IMG/VR virus record: IMGVR_UViG_3300042402_000047
Location: 1-21,634 of that record
From: a virus
Direction: 5' to 3' (one strand)
Length of the DNA: 21,634 nucleotides
Shown: one piece after another, positions 13,491 through 20,632 of the stretch
Layout: each line of letters begins with the position of its first letter
Numbering within the stretch: position 1 is the first letter of the stretch
Translations under genes and position numbers: made by a program
The notes under the pieces: generated by a model
Told to the model about the DNA's origin: nothing
Databases searched by the model: none
What the model saw: the letters and a program-made list of their open reading frames with translations, nothing else

Positions 13491-16073
13491 TTATCTCCTT
13501 GCTGGCACAGTTTTGCCACCTTGCATTGCTACTGCGTGTATGAAGCTGGGGTCTCTGGCAATCATTTGTTTGAAGCTCATGGCATCCACAGCAGATATAT
13601 TGTAAGTGACATTGCTGCCACTGGTTAGTCCACTGTTGGGAACCATGCTGCCTGCTGAGTTTGGAACAAACAATTCTGGACCTCTCTCACCAACAATGTA
13701 AGGACGACGATCACTAACTGGACCGCCTGCTGCTAATATGCCTGGGATGATACTACCACCAAACAAGCCGCCTCCGCCACCTTTGACTTGGTTGCCTGAC
13801 ATGGTAAACAGGTTGGCCATGGTCTGGCGAATCTGACTGCGCAGTAAATCTTCTAGCATTGAATTTACAAACTCTTTAAATTCAAACTTACCAGTCTTGG
13901 CAAACTTCACAATCATGTCTTCCATGCCCTGTGTGGCTTTGCGGAACACGTTTTCTACATTCTTGGCAGCATTGGTAGCATCATCAACATATTCATTCAG
14001 TGCTTTCTTAAGACCAGTTAGACCATTACGGCTGGCTTCATAACTTTCAGTTTCTGCTTGTTTAAGTTCTTCAATGCCTTTTCTTGCTGTTTCATAATAG
14101 GCCTTGCGTTGATTCTCATCTAGCTCTTTGCCAGTGCGAACTTCTTCTGCTTGTATCTGTGCTTCAGCGGCATCTCTGGCAGCTTTCTCAATGTCAGCAT
14201 ACTTCTTTGAAATGCCGCTGAGAGTGGCTGTGCTCATTTCATGCTGAATGTCTCTGATTTTCTTTTGTAGATCAAACTGTGACCTTAGGCTAAACTGCAA
14301 GAGATTATATTTTTCTGTGGTAACATTCAATTCATCTTGAGCTGCTTTGGTTTCTTCAATGCCTTGTCTTGCGGCTTTATAATAGTTTGCCTGTTCAGCT
14401 GGATCTAATTTTTCACCACGACGCACTTCTTCTGCTTGTATTTTTGCTTTGGCAGCTTCAATTGCCGCTAACTCTATTTCAGCATAGCCTTTGGCCTGTA
14501 GTGGCAACAACATCAAGGCACTTTGTTTTGCTAAATCATTGGCTTTGTTTTGTAAATCAATTAATGATTCATTAGCAAACAATCTCAACTGTTCTACATT
14601 TAAAGCGACATTGTTATTTTTAATTGCTTCAGCACTGCGTTTGGCATCTGCTTGAGCTATTTCATTTATCTTTTTAATCTGTTGGTCATACAAAGAACCA
14701 AGTCCTGCTCGTTGTTCTTCTGCACTAAGTTTAGATTTTGCATCTGTAAGTTTGTCTACTTCTTCAGCGGCTCTTTGTAATATCTCTTGCTGTGATTTCT
14801 GACTATCTTTGAATTCTTTTGATTTGCCTATCAAGCTGGTTTCTAGATTTAAGTTTTCTATGATTTTCTTGTTTGCGTCTTTGAAAGCATCACTGGTTGC
14901 ATTGATAGTTATTCGTTGTTTTGCAAACGCATCTGTGACATCTCTAATTACTGTAGGTTTATTTTTTAAGGCGTCTTGTTGTTTTTTTAATTCTTCACTC
15001 TGCTTGCGCATCTCCTCGCCTTGCTGTTGAAGTTGTTTGGTTATCTCAGGACTACCACCACGACCTGCACCCGCAGCAGATTTGTTGAATTTTAAAAATT
15101 CAGGCAACACTGCACCTATGGCACTGGCAGCACCTTTGACATATTCAACAAATTTTTCTACAGGATCAAAATCAAATGCAAATTTTATTGCTTCATTAAG
15201 TGCGGCAAGTAGAGTAATAATCCTAATAGGCCATATAACAAATTTTAGAATTGCCGCTGTGGCAGTTGCAATAATAGGAGCAAGAGAAGCAAATGCGGCT
15301 CCAAGTGCTGTTAACCCTGCAGACACTTTGCTAATTATAAACAGACCTGCAAGCACTTGTATGAATCTACCCAAGGTGTCAATGAACTCCTGTAGTTTCT
15401 CAGGATTGAATGCGTTGATAAAATCAACCACTGGAGCAATTGTTTGCAGTAATGATAATTTTACAGCACCAAGTGCCTTGTCTAGATTACCTTGCAATTC
15501 TGCGGCTTTTTGTATGCTTTCTGCATATTTGGCACTGGTTTCTGTGGCATTTGTATAGGCTGCACTAAGTCCATCAAGACCTATACCACGGAACTCTTTG
15601 CCAAGCAGTTGTTGTTTTAGTAATACCTGTTCGCTCTTGTCTGTGAGAGATTCTAATCCCTCAATGGTCTTGGCTAATAAATCTTGTTCACTTAATGTTC
15701 TTAAATCCTGAAGACTTACGCCTACTCTAGCAAACGCATCTTGCAATCCTGCATTACCACTGGCAGCATCACCTATAGAACCAGTTAGTTTTAGTATTGC
15801 TTTGTTTGCAATCTCGCTGTTGCCACCAAATGCGTCTAGTGCTTTTCCAAATCCTACAATATTCTTAATTGCTATGCCAGTGACATCTGACAGATCTTGA
15901 ATTCCGTCAGCATATAGAATCACACTTTTTACAGCACTGCCTAACGCCAATCCTGCAACAACATTTTTTAGGCTACCAAACACAGTATTCAATCCACTGA
16001 CTTTGGTCTGCAGATTATTAAGAGCTTGAATGCCTTGATTGGTGTTTACATTAATATCATAATTTATAGCCAT
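13491..16073 (-). CDS. Tape measure protein
   Basis: An 860-residue protein that sets tail length and is threaded through the tail tube. The N-terminus (1-220) is helical. Residues about 235-300 are strongly hydrophobic (LAGLFIISKVSAGLTALG, ATAAILKFVIWPIRIITLL), like the membrane-active segments of tape measures. Residues 340-690 are charged coiled coils with KQQ/EEL runs. Residues 713-745 (GMEDMIVKFAKTGKFEFKEF...) resemble lambda tape-measure C-terminal regions. The end holds LAAGGPVSDRRPYIVGERGP and LFVPNSAG, a very common tape-measure tail motif. At the usual 0.15 nm per residue it predicts a tail near 130 nm. A segment of about 48 residues occurs twice (530-577 and 625-672). The ribosome site is weak; the gene starts three bases after the previous stop. 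Confidence 0.93.
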   Translation of the reverse strand: MAINYDINVNTNQGIQALNNLQTKVSGLNTVFGSLKNVVAGLALGSAVKSVILYADGIQDLSDVTGIAIKNIVGFGKALDAFGGNSEIANKAILKLTGSIGDAASGNAGLQDAFARVGVSLQDLRTLSEQDLLAKTIEGLESLTDKSEQVLLKQQLLGKEFRGIGLDGLSAAYTNATETSAKYAESIQKAAELQGNLDKALGAVKLSLLQTIAPVVDFINAFNPEKLQEFIDTLGRFIQVLAGLFIISKVSAGLTALGAAFASLAPIIATATAAILKFVIWPIRIITLLAALNEAIKFAFDFDPVEKFVEYVKGAASAIGAVLPEFLKFNKSAAGAGRGGSPEITKQLQQQGEEMRKQSEELKKQQDALKNKPTVIRDVTDAFAKQRITINATSDAFKDANKKIIENLNLETSLIGKSKEFKDSQKSQQEILQRAAEEVDKLTDAKSKLSAEEQRAGLGSLYDQQIKKINEIAQADAKRSAEAIKNNNVALNVEQLRLFANESLIDLQNKANDLAKQSALMLLPLQAKGYAEIELAAIEAAKAKIQAEEVRRGEKLDPAEQANYYKAARQGIEETKAAQDELNVTTEKYNLLQFSLRSQFDLQKKIRDIQHEMSTATLSGISKKYADIEKAARDAAEAQIQAEEVRTGKELDENQRKAYYETARKGIEELKQAETESYEASRNGLTGLKKALNEYVDDATNAAKNVENVFRKATQGMEDMIVKFAKTGKFEFKEFVNSMLEDLLRSQIRQTMANLFTMSGNQVKGGGGGLFGGSIIPGILAAGGPVSDRRPYIVGERGPELFVPNSAGSMVPNSGLTSGSNVTYNISAVDAMSFKQMIARDPSFIHAVAMQGGKTVPARR

Positions 16074-16076
16074 GAT

Positions 16077-16367
16077 TTATTTTCCAAAGATTTGTTTGGC
16101 GCGGTTTCTCACCCATTTCTCAAATGGTCTTGTCATACCACTAGGTGCTTGTTTACTGTATCCTTCATCAAGTTTCTGAGCATATGGATAGTTTAACTGT
16201 ATAGTCTGACCAGCCAGTTGAGTATTTCTGCGGGCGTTGCCTGAATCAATAGGAGTTAATGAAACCAGTTGTTGTTCAGCATCTTTGGGATAACTGGCTA
16301 ACTTTTTTCGCTGTCCTTTAAGAACCGCAGTAAGTTTATCATCTATTGTTATATCTACTGCAATCAT
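16077..16367 (-). CDS. HK97 gp10-like neck/tail-completion protein
   Basis: A 96-residue protein beginning MIAVDITIDDKLTAVLKGQR. It carries the family pattern TPIDSGNARRNT, then TIQLNYPYAQKLDEGYSKQA and a final MTRPFEKWVRNRAKQ, which is characteristic of HK97 gp10-like head-tail proteins. AAGGAG lies five bases before ATG at 16367. The in-frame GTG at 16373 is too close to that site to be the start. In most siphophages the gene sits between connector and tail terminator; here it is between the chaperones and the tape measure, so a tail role is possible. The AAGGAG lies inside the last codons of the upstream gene. Confidence 0.8.
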   Translation of the reverse strand: MIAVDITIDDKLTAVLKGQRKKLASYPKDAEQQLVSLTPIDSGNARRNTQLAGQTIQLNYPYAQKLDEGYSKQAPSGMTRPFEKWVRNRAKQIFGK

Positions 16368-16369
16368 AA

Positions 16370-16636
16370 TCACTCCTTATTGAAAGTCTTGGCCTCATCA
16401 AACATTTTTTGTAGTTGATCAGTACTGTAGGTTTTATCTAACTTACTGACCTTGCCGTCTGCTTGATCTTGCTTGTGTCTAAAATATCTTGCTGACAAAT
16501 CCAACACATATAAATCAAATGTTGTTGCTCTGCTTAGGGCCTCGCTGGGCAACAAACCATATTCCTTGGCGAGATTGTTGAGAGTCAGCATCAAACTGGT
16601 GTCTGTGCTGTCCCATTCAACGTCTTGCCCTATCAC
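16370..16636 (-). CDS. Tail assembly chaperone, T-like part made by -1 frameshift
   Basis: An 88-codon frame (VIGQDVEWDSTDTSLMLTLN...) with LAKEYGLLPSEALSRATTFD and LYVLDLSARYF, typical of the downstream half of phage tail chaperone pairs (lambda T, HK97 gp15 position). The only possible start at its head is GTG at 16636-16634, inside the overlap with the preceding gene, with no ribosome site at a useful distance. The frame is -1 relative to the upstream gene, and a slippery GGGAAAG lies exactly at the junction. It is therefore most likely made only as the extension of the upstream protein, giving a product of about 186 residues that binds the tape measure. Confidence 0.85.
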   Translation of the reverse strand: MIGQDVEWDSTDTSLMLTLNNLAKEYGLLPSEALSRATTFDLYVLDLSARYFRHKQDQADGKVSKLDKTYSTDQLQKMFDEAKTFNKE

Positions 16637-16929
16637 TTTCCCAGAGTTTCAACTACCTTGGCAATGACTTTGATCAAAAGACTGCTGGGCAACATATTAT
16701 CATCTTTGATAATTTCTTTGCCTTCTTCATCTAAGATCAATGTCTTGACCAATGTGATCATTTCTACAAGATTCTGCTGATCTGCATTGGCTAATCGCAT
16801 AAAGATATCAAGTGGCTGGCGGTCCCAGGAATAAAATTCAACTGGTTCGCCGTATTCCTTGACAGTGTCTTCGTCGTCAAGAGAGAATACTATGAGTTTG
16901 GGTTTGGCTGCAATTTGGGAAAGTTTCAT
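16633..16929 (-). CDS. Tail assembly chaperone, G-like
   Basis: A 98-residue protein with KEYGEPVEFYSWDRQPLDIF near residue 24, ILDEEGKEIIKDDNMLPSSL and a closing VIAKVVETLGK. These are usual features of siphophage tail assembly chaperones of the lambda G / HK97 gp14 type, located just ahead of the tape measure. AAAGGA lies about six bases before the ATG, in the last codons of the small gene upstream. The last codons, CTG GGA AAG then TGA, form the slippery site. Most ribosomes should stop and a minority shift into the T-like frame. Confidence 0.88.
   Translation of the reverse strand: MKLSQIAAKPKLIVFSLDDEDTVKEYGEPVEFYSWDRQPLDIFMRLANADQQNLVEMITLVKTLILDEEGKEIIKDDNMLPSSLLIKVIAKVVETLGK
16636..16642 (-). 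other. Programmed -1 ribosomal frameshift site GGGAAAG
   Basis: On the minus strand GGGAAAG is read in the G-like frame as G GGA AAG, followed directly by TGA. It fits the X XXY YYZ rule and is the same heptamer used by lambda G/GT. Slipping back one base gives GTG ATA GGG, which enters the T-like frame without a stop. Confidence 0.9.
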
Positions 16930-16932
16930 CTG

Positions 16933-17106
16933 TTAATCCTTTTGTCTGTTAATCATTGTGTGTGCCATTACCAAGAGAAACTTGATACGGCTTTGTGCTT
17001 TGGATAAATCTGCCTGAGCACACTTTACTTCATTTGTGGCCTTGGCAATCTCTGCTATGAGGCTTTCAAGCAGTTCTTTATCACTCTTTGTATCTAATAC
17101 ATCCAT
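16933..17106 (-). CDS. Small coiled-coil protein before the tail chaperones
   Basis: A 57-residue protein, MDVLDTKSDKELLESLIAEI through ...MAHTMINRQKD, starting at ATG 17106 and ending TAA at 16935-16933. It is one long heptad-patterned helix up to about residue 43, followed by a short hydrophobic patch (IKFLLVMAHTM). AAGG lies about ten bases upstream. The chaperone gene starts three bases after its stop, with that gene's ribosome site inside this gene's last codons, which supports real, coupled translation. It is the first gene after the terminator behind the major tail protein. I know no family for it; a small assembly factor is a guess. Confidence 0.75.
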   Translation of the reverse strand: MDVLDTKSDKELLESLIAEIAKATNEVKCAQADLSKAQSRIKFLLVMAHTMINRQKD

Positions 17107-17141
17107 AAATCTTTTACCTTTGTATTTAGTTGGTAATAAAA

Positions 17142-17167
17142 GAAAGGGGGTTTTTACGCCCCCTTTC
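17142..17167 (-). terminator. Strong rho-independent terminator after the major tail protein
   Basis: On the minus strand GAAAGGGGG (17167-17159) pairs perfectly with CCCCCTTTC (17150-17142) over a CGTAAAAA loop and is followed by a T-rich CTTTTATT-like tail. A smaller hairpin, CTATC-GTAA-GATAG (17184-17171), lies just before it. Terminators behind major capsid or tail genes are usual where one product is needed in excess. Confidence 0.85.
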
Positions 17168-17202
17168 AGTCTATCTTACGATAGTTCGCTCCCAGGTATT
17201 GC

Positions 17203-17721
17203 TTAGGAAGTAGCAACCAAGTATTCGCCTGTCACTGTGATAGTGATAGGTGATACCCATACAGGTGCATCTGCTGATACTGTTGGTGCAAGACCAGTGA
17301 TAAAGCCTTGTCCTTTCAGTACTCTATCTGTAGATGAATTTTCACGCATCTTCAGTGTAAAGCAGATTGGTGTTTTGTTGCGGCTTAGACCTAATAGGCC
17401 TTGTTCTGCAACTGTACCTGATTGAGCAGCGTTGAGAGTGGTGCCAAAGAAAGAAGCATCATCAACCACAATGTTCATGCTTAATGAATTTGTAGAAGTT
17501 GTTGCTACCTGTTGTTTAGCACTGCTGTCTAGTTGACTCCAAGTAAAAATATCGTTGGCTGCGTTAACAGTCACGTCTTGGATTGCAGGCACAGCTAATG
17601 CACTTGCGCCTAAAGCAATTGCTGTCACAGGCGCTGAGCCTGTTATTGTAGAACTGGCAGTTGTGTCAATTGATAGAACAATTTGACTTGTTGTGCCTGG
17701 TCCTGGATTAATATATGCCAT
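17203..17721 (-). CDS. Major tail tube protein
   Basis: A 172-residue beta-rich protein, MAYINPGPGTTSQIVLSIDT..., with an insertion-like loop (NDIFTWSQLDSSAKQQVATT), LSMNIVVDDASFFG, an AAQSGTVAEQGLLGLSRNKT segment, then ICFTLKMRENSS, LKGQGFITGLAPT and the closing WVSPITITVTGEYLVATS. Length, fold type and the place between tail terminator and tail chaperones fit the tube subunit that forms the tail hexamers. AAGGAG lies eight bases before the ATG. A strong terminator follows, consistent with a protein needed in hundreds of copies. I did not recognise a closer family by sequence. Confidence 0.82.
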   Translation of the reverse strand: MAYINPGPGTTSQIVLSIDTTASSTITGSAPVTAIALGASALAVPAIQDVTVNAANDIFTWSQLDSSAKQQVATTSTNSLSMNIVVDDASFFGTTLNAAQSGTVAEQGLLGLSRNKTPICFTLKMRENSSTDRVLKGQGFITGLAPTVSADAPVWVSPITITVTGEYLVATS

Positions 17722-17732
17722 GGTGTGGCTCC

Positions 17733-18128
17733 TTATGTTAGTTTAATGTATCGCAATTCTATTTCTGTGATGAGTTTGTCTGTGTCAAAACTGGTGCTGA
17801 CATCTACTTCTCTACTGGTGAAACCACTGGTAGTAGGTAGAATGTCTTTGGCAGTTCTAATCAGTTCAACAACATCATCATAGTTTGGTGGTATGGTTTT
17901 GGCATCATTGGCAAAATACACAACCACAGTGATAGTATCTCTAGTGATATTAACACCACTCAAAGTTCGTATCAGACTCTCTGAAGTAGATTGATCCACA
18001 TCTACATAGATCTTTTTCAAGTTCTTTATGTATAGTGGCACACCGCTTTCACTGAAAGGCAATTCACTGCTAACAATGAAACTGCCTAGACTCAGGGTCT
18101 GCAAGTAATCAATTACTGAAGCTCTCAT
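17733..18128 (-). CDS. Tail terminator / tail completion protein
   Basis: A 131-residue protein: MRASVIDYLQTLSLGSFIVS, GVPLYIKNLKKIYVDVDQST, NITRDTITVVVYFANDAKTI, YDDVVELIRTAKDIL, and an ending ITEIELRYIKLT. A short alpha/beta protein of this size with DTITVVVYF and a final E-x-E/L-R-Y strand, placed between the connector and the tube protein, fits lambda gpU-type tail terminators, which cap the tube and bind the head. Its ATG overlaps the upstream stop as ATGA. The assignment combines fold pattern and synteny. Confidence 0.72.
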   Translation of the reverse strand: MRASVIDYLQTLSLGSFIVSSELPFSESGVPLYIKNLKKIYVDVDQSTSESLIRTLSGVNITRDTITVVVYFANDAKTIPPNYDDVVELIRTAKDILPTTSGFTSREVDVSTSFDTDKLITEIELRYIKLT

Positions 18129-18634
18129 CTAACTCTCTTTAAGTTAAACTGGCCTGGTGACTTTTCTGAACTTGCGATTGTGCCGCTGTTATCAAAGTCA
18201 TACCAATCACCAGCTGTGATTAATTCACCAAACAAACTTTCTGCTCGTTGTGTGTAGTAGGCCATCTTCTGGCGTTCTGCACTGTCTTGATTACCAAAAT
18301 CCGCTATTGATGGAAGGATATATTCTGCCAATGCAGTGAACACACATAGGTCTGTGAAATCACTTTCACGTGCTATGATTCTATCTGGATCCAAAGCTGG
18401 GACGTCTGCCACGGTATTATATACTATGGATGCGTCACGCTTGATGTAATAACTTCTCCACCAAGCACTGGCTCGCAATTTAGATAAAATGCGATCCGTG
18501 GCTCTGATCAATTGTAGTTCAATTGCATCGTCAGAAAGGCCTTCATTAGCTTCAAACAGTCGTTGATCTTTATTCACGACGTCTTGAAACTCCGCAAAAC
18601 TAATCACTGTTGATGATTCTATTACGAAGGCCAT
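18125..18634 (-). CDS. Head-tail connector (adaptor) protein
   Basis: A 169-residue, mainly helical protein: FAEFQDVVNKDQRLFEANEG, IELQLIRATDRILSKLRASA, WWRSYYIKRD, then CVFTALAEYILPSIADFG, AYYTQRAESLFGELI and GDWYDFDNSG. Helical proteins of this size immediately after the capsid gene are ring-forming connectors of the HK97 gp6 type that sit under the portal. AAAGGGG precedes the ATG by about eight bases. No separate head-closure gene follows, so this protein or the next may do that job. Confidence 0.75.
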   Translation of the reverse strand: MAFVIESSTVISFAEFQDVVNKDQRLFEANEGLSDDAIELQLIRATDRILSKLRASAWWRSYYIKRDASIVYNTVADVPALDPDRIIARESDFTDLCVFTALAEYILPSIADFGNQDSAERQKMAYYTQRAESLFGELITAGDWYDFDNSGTIASSEKSPGQFNLKRVR

Positions 18635-18645
18635 GTTATTCCCCT

Positions 18646-19503
18646 TTACTCAATGCTGGAATCAAATATGCCGCATACGCCAGCAGCATCATACAATTCA
18701 CCAACACCGTAGATTGCGGAACCAACTAGGTCAAAGCCACGCTTGGTTGCTTCGCGCTGTGATTCAATCTTGATGTCTTGCATCATTGCTAGACCAAATG
18801 CATCTTTGTGCATAATCAAGTTAGCATAGTCACCAGTTGCATTGCTAGAAGCAGTTGACTGAGCAATCAAGCTAGACTGATAAACAGGCACGCCACCTAG
18901 CATACCCATGAAGCCGTTACGCAATGCGTCATTACCAACCATTGACGCAGGAGCGGCAAAAGTAGATGTTAAAACGCTGGCAACATCATAAGCCACATTA
19001 GGGTGTAGAACGATAGCACAGTCATTGGCTGTGTCGTAACCTTGGCTACGCAATTTAGCAATAGCTTGGAAAAGCAATGCTGGAGTAGCCGCTGTGGAAA
19101 CACCACCAACAGTTACTGATAGGCCGTTAGCCAATGCCAACAAGTCTGCGTCCATCTTGCGAGCGATTGCTTCGCCAAACAAACGACCAATGTCGCTGAT
19201 TACATTAGAACTAGAAGCCATGATAGCCAAGTCACTGATCTGTGCAGTTAGACCAACTTCTGATACAGTTAGTGTAGCACCATCTGTAGAGATTGCTGTG
19301 AATGAGGGTGCAGTACCTTCAGTCAATGCAGCCGCTGTCTGCTTGGGATAGATAGGAACTGTAACAGTCTTACCTTGTCCTGCTGCCAATGTGTAGTTGC
19401 GAACAAGTCCACGCATGATAGACTTCTCGCTGGCCACGAATAATGCTTCTGCAACGATACTTGGCAATAGGTCGTTGAGGGTTGTTGTGTTAGTAATAGT
19501 CAT
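18646..19503 (-). CDS. Major capsid protein, HK97 fold
   Basis: A 285-residue capsid subunit. It has an E-loop region near 42-75 (GQGKTVTVPIYPKQTAAALTE), the spine helix DIGRLFGEAIARKMDADLLA (about 103-122), central strands with CAIVLHPNVAYDVASVL (about 162-178), GMLGGVPVYQSSLI (about 199-212), LIMHKDAFGLAM and a C-terminal GVGELYDAAGVCGIF. There is no long N-terminal delta domain; scaffolding is supplied by the separate gene upstream. AAAGGAG seven bases before the ATG is among the best ribosome sites here. The order portal, scaffold, capsid, connector is canonical. The family is clear; close relatives cannot be named from sequence alone. Confidence 0.92.
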   Translation of the reverse strand: MTITNTTTLNDLLPSIVAEALFVASEKSIMRGLVRNYTLAAGQGKTVTVPIYPKQTAAALTEGTAPSFTAISTDGATLTVSEVGLTAQISDLAIMASSSNVISDIGRLFGEAIARKMDADLLALANGLSVTVGGVSTAATPALLFQAIAKLRSQGYDTANDCAIVLHPNVAYDVASVLTSTFAAPASMVGNDALRNGFMGMLGGVPVYQSSLIAQSTASSNATGDYANLIMHKDAFGLAMMQDIKIESQREATKRGFDLVGSAIYGVGELYDAAGVCGIFDSSIE

Positions 19504-19523
19504 TTAAGACTCCTTTAGTTAAG

Positions 19524-20207
19524 TTAGGAAAGACCCTGTGTCTTTCTATGTTCTCTATACAAGGCACGATGTTCTGGATTGTTCATATCTAATTTAGACA
19601 CGTCTAATGGAGCATTGCCCTTGTTTACAATATTGCTTTTGGAATTTGTAGTTGTAGGGTTAGCAAGTTTGAAATGCGGATTGGAATCTAAGAATTCTCG
19701 CACTAGGTCCTCAACGCCAAGGCCTTCACCTTTGTCATTGTAACGGACACTCCCCTTTGCATCTACTACTTCTACATCACCATTATCATTAAGTCTTACA
19801 TTTGTTGAGAGTAGAGCCTTAACCTGTTCAGCATTTACCGCATTATATTTGGCAGCGGCTGATAGAATAGGCACATTCACTTTGTATTCTTTAATGACAC
19901 TATCTCTCTTAGAGATTTCAGCATCTTTTTTAGCGGCTAATTCTTGTAGTGTCTTTTCAAACTCCCCACGCTTGATTGCTTCTGCTTGCTGTTTCTTGGC
20001 AGCTTCTTCACGAAGTTGTCTAAGTTCAACAGGGTCGCCTAAGTCTTCATAGGGCTTCAAGAGTTTCTTTTCCAACGACCCTTTCATACGGGCCATCATG
20101 TTGTCTACTTCTTGCTGACTATAAGTTTTTGTCGCTTGTGCCTGATTTTCAGTTTGTTCAGTTGCCGCATCAGTTGCGTTGTCTGTTACCAATGTATTAT
20201 CTGACAT
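19524..20207 (-). CDS. Capsid scaffolding protein
   Basis: A 227-residue highly charged protein with an acidic, disordered start (MSDNTLVTDN, rich in T, D, E, Q), a long predicted coiled coil from about 30 to 108 (QQEVDNMMARMKGSLEKKLL; LRQLREEAAKKQQAEAIKRG), a middle segment with VDAKGSVRYNDKG, VREFLDSNPHFK, and a basic C-terminus ending EHRALYREHRKTQGLS. This is the standard layout of phage scaffolds, and it directly precedes the capsid gene. No protease motif is visible. AAGGAGG lies nine bases upstream of the ATG, and a TATAAATA box lies 32 bases before it, so this gene may start a late transcript. Confidence 0.88.
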   Translation of the reverse strand: MSDNTLVTDNATDAATEQTENQAQATKTYSQQEVDNMMARMKGSLEKKLLKPYEDLGDPVELRQLREEAAKKQQAEAIKRGEFEKTLQELAAKKDAEISKRDSVIKEYKVNVPILSAAAKYNAVNAEQVKALLSTNVRLNDNGDVEVVDAKGSVRYNDKGEGLGVEDLVREFLDSNPHFKLANPTTTNSKSNIVNKGNAPLDVSKLDMNNPEHRALYREHRKTQGLS

Positions 20208-20239
20208 TGTGCATCGCCTCCTTGGAGTGTTTAATATGT

Positions 20240-20247
20240 TATTTATA
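20240..20247 (-). promoter_or_regulatory. TATAAATA box, T4-late-promoter-like
   Basis: The minus strand reads TATAAATA at 20247-20240, in the 71-base gap before the scaffold gene, 32 bases from its start. It matches the complete T4-type late promoter consensus. The same octamer occurs before the gene at 7384. A leader of about 26 bases with AAGGAGG would follow. Alternatives are a sigma70 -10 element or chance in AT-rich DNA. Confidence 0.5.
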
Positions 20248-20278
20248 GCATCTCACAGTAAAATGCTGTGTTATGTAG

Positions 20279-20632
20279 TTATTCCACGTCTAACTGTGAT
20301 CTCAATTTTGTGAGCGTAGATCTATCCTGCTGAATCAACACACTCACAGGAGTGGCGTATTCACCATATCCAGGATATGAAAACAGCCACTCACAGTCTA
20401 GATCCTGTGTGTCTAGTTCTGTGGCCATGGCTTCAATAATGCTGTCAGGATAGTCCATGACATACATCCTAGCAGAATACTCACCAAGCCCTGCGATAGG
20501 CTTGCCTGGAACCCAATCAACTATGTCAATTAGGTCACGTTTGTATGCTGCCAGGCTCCAAGGACATTCTCGTTGAATGCTCTCAAAGTATTCTAGCCAA
20601 TTAACGTTTTGGTGGCTTCTTGCCTCGTCCAC
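20279..20632 (-). CDS. Unidentified 117-residue protein
   Basis: An acidic protein (VDEARSHQNVNWLEYFESIQ...), rich in aromatic residues (WLEYF, CPWSLAAY, DWVPGKP, EWLFSYPGYGEY), with a conserved-looking core DIVDWVPGKPIAGLGEYSAR and a C-terminal helix. The start is GTG at 20632, inside the last codons of the HNH gene (32-base overlap in another frame); AGAGG lies only two bases before it, which is too close for a good site. No ATG occurs before residue 60, so either the GTG is used or translation continues from the HNH gene by reinitiation or frameshift. I recognise no family. Composition and the lack of stops argue that it is real. Confidence 0.65.
   Translation of the reverse strand: MDEARSHQNVNWLEYFESIQRECPWSLAAYKRDLIDIVDWVPGKPIAGLGEYSARMYVMDYPDSIIEAMATELDTQDLDCEWLFSYPGYGEYATPVSVLIQQDRSTLTKLRSQLDVE

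Noticed and set aside
15037-15558. A 173-codon plus-strand frame inside the tape measure gene
   Set aside because: It is antisense to a clear tape measure coding region, has no ribosome site, and its composition mirrors the alanine-rich helices on the other strand.
20253-20273. Inverted repeat CACAG/CTGTG after the 117-residue gene considered as a terminator
   Set aside because: The stem has only five pairs and is not followed by a U-run.
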